Shown here piece after piece: positions 7,240-10,000 of a stretch of DNA of 10,000 bases. The notes under the pieces are model-generated. The model made no database searches, had not been told where the DNA came from, and was given only the letters and a program-made list of their open reading frames with translations. Numbering within the stretch: the first letter of the stretch is position 1; each line of letters opens with the position of its first letter. This DNA is from Actinidia chinensis (Eukaryota > Streptophyta > Magnoliopsida > Ericales > Actinidiaceae). The stretch spans positions 7,502,258-7,512,257 of the forward strand of contig CM018908.1 of NCBI GenBank assembly GCA_009663005.1. The letters are read 5' to 3'. A program made the translations under genes and the position numbers.

Positions 7240-7633
7240 TCAGGAGATATTCCCTCTATTGAAAAAAGACTAGTGAGTCAGATGGTGGATAATTTTCCAA
7301 AAAAGATATCGAAATTCTTCATGATCACATCAATGAGATTGCTGGTTCTCATTTCTCTAAATATCAGAAAGAAATATCTTTCTTTTAAGGGTATCAATTT
7401 TTAAATTTTTTTGAGATGTTAAAGCACAGATTAAATCTGAATGTCTTGGAATATCTGAGACAAATCTGATGATCAAATGTATAAATTTCTTCATGAATCA
7501 ATTTCAGTCTTCTTTTCATAGTAAGGATGATTCTTCTATGAATTTTGCTAAAGATAGTGAAGAAAATGATTCTGTTATAGAAGGAGAAGGACAAGATCCA
7601 GAAAATATAGATTTTGAAGACCTTGATATTTAA
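7240..7633 (+). pseudogene. Decayed coding segment, possibly the 3' end of a pararetrovirus-like gene
   Basis: On the plus strand three successive open segments read like protein, each in a different frame: about 7240-7304, then 7305-7388 (ends TAA), then 7415-7633 (ends TAA at 7631-7633). The frame changes near an A6 run at 7299-7304 and again between 7386 and 7414, where stops also occur. The last segment, 72 codons with its first ATG at 7469, has an acidic tail rich in Asp and Glu ending EDLDI. I recognise no catalytic motif. The downstream promoter-like and polyadenylation-like elements suggest the end of the last gene of a Caulimoviridae-like endogenous pararetrovirus, but a retrotransposon or host pseudogene is possible. 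It is broken and cannot encode a full product. Confidence 0.35.
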
Positions 7634-7692
7634 GATGATCAAATGACAATATTTTGGACCTCATTAAATGAGGATTTATCAAAATTAAAAGG

Positions 7693-7712
7693 TGATGTCA
7701 TCCATGATGTCA
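7693..7712 (+). promoter_or_regulatory. Paired TGATGTCA motifs, as-1-like
   Basis: TGATGTCA at 7693-7700 and again at 7705-7712 are 12 bp apart start to start. Paired TGACG-like sites at this spacing resemble the as-1 element of the CaMV 35S promoter, bound by TGA bZIP factors (established knowledge). Further weak relatives, TTATGTCA and TGGCGTC, follow within 45 bp. Here the second base pair of the core differs (TGATG rather than TGACG). Confidence 0.4.
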
Positions 7713-7840
7713 TCAAGGACTATTATTAAAGGCTTATGTCAGCTATGGCGTCTAAATTCATTATGATATTCTTTTATCTGAATTTTACTGTTTACTTTTT
7801 TATTTTGTCAAAAAGGTCAACAATATTATGTTGTTTTCTT

Positions 7841-7877
7841 TTCAAAAGTTTACATTATTCTCATGTAAACTATTGAA
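7841..7877. other. Long hairpin, 15-bp arms with one mismatch
   Basis: TTCAAAAGTTTACAT (7841-7855) and ATGTAAACTATTGAA (7863-7877) pair at 14 of 15 positions around a 7-base loop; the inner nine pairs are perfect. It lies between the paired TGATGTCA motifs and the TATA-like box. Confidence 0.65.
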
Positions 7878-7887
7878 AGCATTTCCT

Positions 7888-8012
7888 TTAAAAGGGATCG
7901 TACCCCTTGTTGTGGTATCACTTATCAGTCTCTCTCTCTTTCTCCTTGTATCTCTCTCAACTTTTTGTAATCTTATAGCTTTCAAATAAATAAAAGTTTT
8001 AATTTTATTAAG
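7888..8012 (+). promoter_or_regulatory. TATA-like box, CT-rich leader and polyadenylation-like signal
   Basis: CCTTTAAAAGGG (7887-7898) could act as a TATA box. About 30 bp on comes CACTTATCAG followed by TCTCTCTCTCTTTCTCC, much like the CT-rich leader after the caulimovirus 35S start. AAATAAATAAAAG near 7985-7997 can serve as a polyadenylation signal. TTGGTATATA at 8026 faintly resembles the start of the TGGTATCAGAGC primer-binding site but is then cut by the adjacent repeat. The order fits a pararetrovirus intergenic region; an LTR could show the same order. Confidence 0.35.
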
Positions 8013-8044
8013 TCTTTCAGATTATTGGTATATATTGACAAAAA

Positions 8045-8183
8045 TTTGCACACTTGCTCTAATGGTACCAGATTTGCACACTTGCACCAATTGGATCAAA
8101 ATTTGCACACTTGCACCTGGTACCACATTTGCACACTTGTACCAATTGTACCAAATTTGCATGTTTTTTATTTTATATAATTT
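8045..8183 (+). repeat. 28-bp minisatellite, TTTGCACACTTG units
   Basis: TTTGCACACTTG (last unit TTTGCATG) starts at 8045, 8073, 8102, 8128 and 8156, giving spacings of 28, 29, 26 and 28. Each unit continues with a variant of YACCAATTGKACCAAA. The array leads straight into the second AT-rich core, so it is the left part of that repeat family. Confidence 0.85.
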
Positions 8184-8340
8184 TAAATTCAATTTGGATA
8201 TTCATTGATAGATCTCGATGAGCACGCTTTCAAAAAGCATAATTTTTTATTAAAAATTAAAATTAAAATTATATTAATTTAAGTCTAAAACACAAAAATA
8301 AAAAATAAATGCCACGTTGGGAGAGTTGCTTATAAACTCA
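8163..8340 (+). repeat. TTTGCAC-type repeat family, core copy 2
   Basis: The core begins TTTTTTATTTTATATAAT, carries TTCATTGATAGATCTCGATG (8201-8220), then TTATTAAAAATTAAAA, and closes with ATGCCACGTTGGG and GCTTATAAA. Order and spacing match copies 1, 3 and 4. No coding frame. Confidence 0.85.
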
Positions 8341-8428
8341 AAATTTGCACACCACCAAATTTGTACAATTTGACTAAAATTTGACGCACTAATTTTTATA
8401 TTTGTACCAATTGTACCAAAATTTGAAT

Positions 8429-8582
8429 AATTTTTATTTTATATAATATTTCAATCAATATAGATTTTCATTGATAGATCTCGATGAGAATGAATCAAAA
8501 ATATATTTTTTATTAAAAATAAATATTTATAACAAAATTTATAATAATTTAACCACAAAAAATAAAATATAAATGTCACAAT
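8429..8582 (+). repeat. TTTGCAC-type repeat family, core copy 3
   Basis: It contains a block (8431-8524) identical over 94 bp to 9151-9244. After the identical block it diverges (AAATATTTAT against AAATGTTTAC) and ends AAATGTCACAATTGG, where copy 4 has AAACGCCACATCAGCC. Confidence 0.9.
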
Positions 8583-9120
8583 TGGACCAAAATTGGCTTA
8601 CTTTAGCCAATTTGACCAATTATTGCACTAAATCAAAATTTGCACAATTATAAAAAATTGCACCTTTGGGGACCAAAATTTACACACTTGCACCAAAATT
8701 TCACAAAATTATACCCAAATTTGCATACTTATAACAAAATTTGCATTAATTAGGATATTTTTTTACAAAGAATGTAGATCAAATTTGTACAATTGTAAAA
8801 ATATTACATAATTGGACCAAAAATTGCCAAATAACAGAAAAATTTTCACAATTGGACAAGATTTGGCACACTTGCTCCAATTGAGATAATTTTGCACATA
8901 ATATAGACCAATATTTGCACACTTGTACCAAAATTTGTAAAATGTTATCAATGTATAAAGTCTGCCATACTTGTAATAAAATTTGCACTAATTGAGCCAT
9001 TTTTTTCATAGAATTTAAACCAATTTTTTCAAAATTGTAGATTTATTTGAACACTTGCAACCAAAATTTCACAAAATTATACCCAAATTTGCATACTTGA
9101 ACTAATTGTACCAAATTTGC
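8583..9120 (+). repeat. Degenerate TTTGCACA-unit array with ~240-bp duplication
   Basis: Dozens of diverged units such as AAAATTTGCACAATT and ACTTGTACCAAAATTT fill this stretch. Superimposed is a longer duplication: about 8671-8795 resembles about 8906-9037 at an offset of 235-242 bp, sharing the order ACACTTG, CCAAAATTT, CATACTT, AAAATTTGCA(C/T)TAATT, ATTTTTTT, AGAAT. A separate exact 38-bp match links 8693-8730 with 9061-9098. The overlapping minus-strand open frames (8763-8951 and 8779-9009) arise from the repeats and are not genes. Confidence 0.75.
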
Positions 9121-9149
9121 ATTTGTAACAATTGTATCAAATTTATACA

Positions 9150-9330
9150 CTTTTTATTTTATATAATATTTCAATCAATATAGATTTTCATTGATAGATC
9201 TCGATGAGAATGAATCAAAAATATATTTTTTATTAAAAATAAATGTTTACAATAAATTTATATTAATTTATAGTTTAAAACACAAAACATAAAAAATAAA
9301 CGCCACATCAGCCTGGGCTTATAAATTCTT
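9150..9330 (+). repeat. TTTGCAC-type repeat family, core copy 4
   Basis: Same layout as the other cores, with the 94-bp identity to copy 3 at an offset of exactly 720 bp. It ends GCCACATCAGCCTGGGCTTATAAA in substance, close to copy 1, and is followed at once by the MITE-like element. Confidence 0.9.
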
Positions 9331-9331
9331 T

Positions 9332-9580
9332 GGGTAAATTTCATGGTGGGACCTTATAATTTGGTTAAAGTTTAATTTGAGGAAATAGAACCCTATAGTT
9401 TTAATGAAGGTTTAATGTAATCTTTCTGTCAGTACCCGTTAACGATTTCTATGAAAAAATTGGCGAAAGGAATTCATTAAAAAAAATTGCAATTGCATGG
9501 TTCTAATTACTTAAATTAAAACTATAAGCATCATAGTAAAACTCTGGTCAAACTACAAGGACCGATATTGAAATTTACCC
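9332..9580. mobile_element. MITE-like element with GGGTAAATTTCA inverted ends (249 bp)
   Basis: The left end GGGTAAATTTCATGGTGGGA and the inward-read right end GGGTAAATTTCAATATCGGT share the first 12 bases. Weaker similarity continues for about 40 bp (ACCTTATAATTTGGTTAAAG against TCCTTGTAGTTTGACCAGAG). The interior has no coding frame. Similar GGGTAAATTT..GGTCC..TAGTTTG ends are common in plant short non-autonomous DNA elements; the superfamily is not determinable because no clear target duplication flanks it. Confidence 0.65.
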
Positions 9581-9827
9581 CAACCTCTTACCAAATACCA
9601 CCCACACAACTGGGAGCAAACCCGTAAACTTAACTAGAGATAGGATTTTAACTGTATTAAGTTTTGCGTATGATACTTAGAAGGCATTAGCAAGTATCAA
9701 AAGAAGTCCTGGCCCGTCATTTTCCCTAATTAGTACTGGGTTGGCGCCGTTGATCAAACAATTGGGTTACGAATTCTGAATTTGGGCTTGTTGGAACTGA
9801 TATCAAGGCCCAAATCTAACTAGAAAA
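9581..9827. other. Intergenic stretch with one bulged hairpin
   Basis: No gene or repeat is recognised. ATTTGGGCTT (9780-9789) and AAGGCCCAAAT (9805-9815) can pair with one bulged base. GGCGCCGTTGATC at 9743 is locally GC-rich but unremarkable. Confidence 0.4.
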
Positions 9828-9890
9828 AAGGGGATAAACTACATTTTGCCCCTTACAGTTTGGGATATGTTTAACTATAATGCCCTTATC
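9828..9890. mobile_element. Possible single end of another MITE-like element
   Basis: GGGGATAAACTACATTTTGC followed by CCCTTACAGTTTGGG and ATAATGCCCTTA has the style of plant short-element ends (GGG..TAAACTACA..TTGCCCC). A partner end is not present before the window stops at 10000. Confidence 0.3.
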
Positions 9891-10000
9891 TTATTTCTTG
9901 TAACCAATGAATTTAACCCATACACATGCATAAATATATGTGTATACATATTGATGTGAGGTAAAATATCTAGCAGACAGATCGCCTTAAGAGTCACACC

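Noticed and set aside
7394..7642. Minus-strand open frame of 82 codons, the longest in the window
   Set aside because: It is antisense to the better plus-strand reading at 7415-7633 and is rich in Ile, Phe and Lys, as expected from AT-rich complement.
7931..7941. CT repeat as a separate microsatellite
   Set aside because: Too short on its own; treated as part of the CT-rich leader-like sequence.
8763..9009. Two overlapping minus-strand open frames rich in Leu, Gln and Cys
   Set aside because: Their repeating residues reflect the TTTGCACA-type DNA units. Overlap in two frames is typical of repeats, not genes.
6194..9330. CRISPR-like regular spacing in the TTTGCACACTTG repeats
   Set aside because: The units are diverged and adjoin directly without unique spacers, and the context is plant repeat DNA.

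Overview
The window looks like nuclear intergenic DNA of a flowering plant, most likely a eudicot. It is AT-rich with long A and T runs, it holds layered fragments of plant transposable elements, and no open frame reads like an intact protein. I cannot name the species. I support no functional protein-coding gene, tRNA, rRNA or CRISPR array. The longest open frames (60-82 codons) are low-complexity or repeat-derived.

Layout. 1-720: a hexamer repeat, two short perfect hairpins, and degenerate sequence with a hAT-like right end near 709-719. 721-1260: nothing recognisable. 1261-1522: an unusual block with five TGA(G/C)TCA motifs, a G-box palindrome, a perfect 49-bp tandem duplication and a terminal hairpin. 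1963-2290: degenerate GGACCGGTTGAAC-type units on a roughly 20-bp register. 2290-2815: AT-rich filler. 2815-3160: a possible retrotransposon LTR fragment next to a short CCCTAA repeat. 3464-3645 (minus strand): a promoter-like TATA box, a GA tract and a short ATG frame ending at a consensus splice donor, probably a cryptic or retroelement promoter. 4063 to about 5780: an LTR-retrotransposon-like sequence beginning TGTTGGGG, into which a 524-bp non-autonomous hAT element (4888-5411) has inserted, leaving a near-perfect 8-bp target duplication. 6187-6211: ATCT microsatellite.

6212-6545 and 8039-9330 carry a repeat family built from TTTGCACACTTG-type units around a hairpin-bearing AT-rich core, with four cores in the window. 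Between them lie a TA microsatellite flanked by perfect 35-bp direct repeats (7101-7227) and a segment (7240-8035) whose order resembles the end of an endogenous pararetrovirus (Caulimoviridae-like): decayed acidic reading frame, paired TGATGTCA motifs at 12-bp spacing, TATA-like box, CT-rich leader, AATAAA signal. That assignment rests on architecture, not on a recognised protein motif. 9332-9580 is a 249-bp MITE-like element with inverted ends, and 9828-9890 looks like one end of another.

There is no pathway or operon logic here. The history is nested insertion and local duplication. The best-supported element is the hAT insertion; the most unusual signals are the pararetrovirus-like segment, the TGASTCA cluster and the TTTGCACACTTG repeat family.
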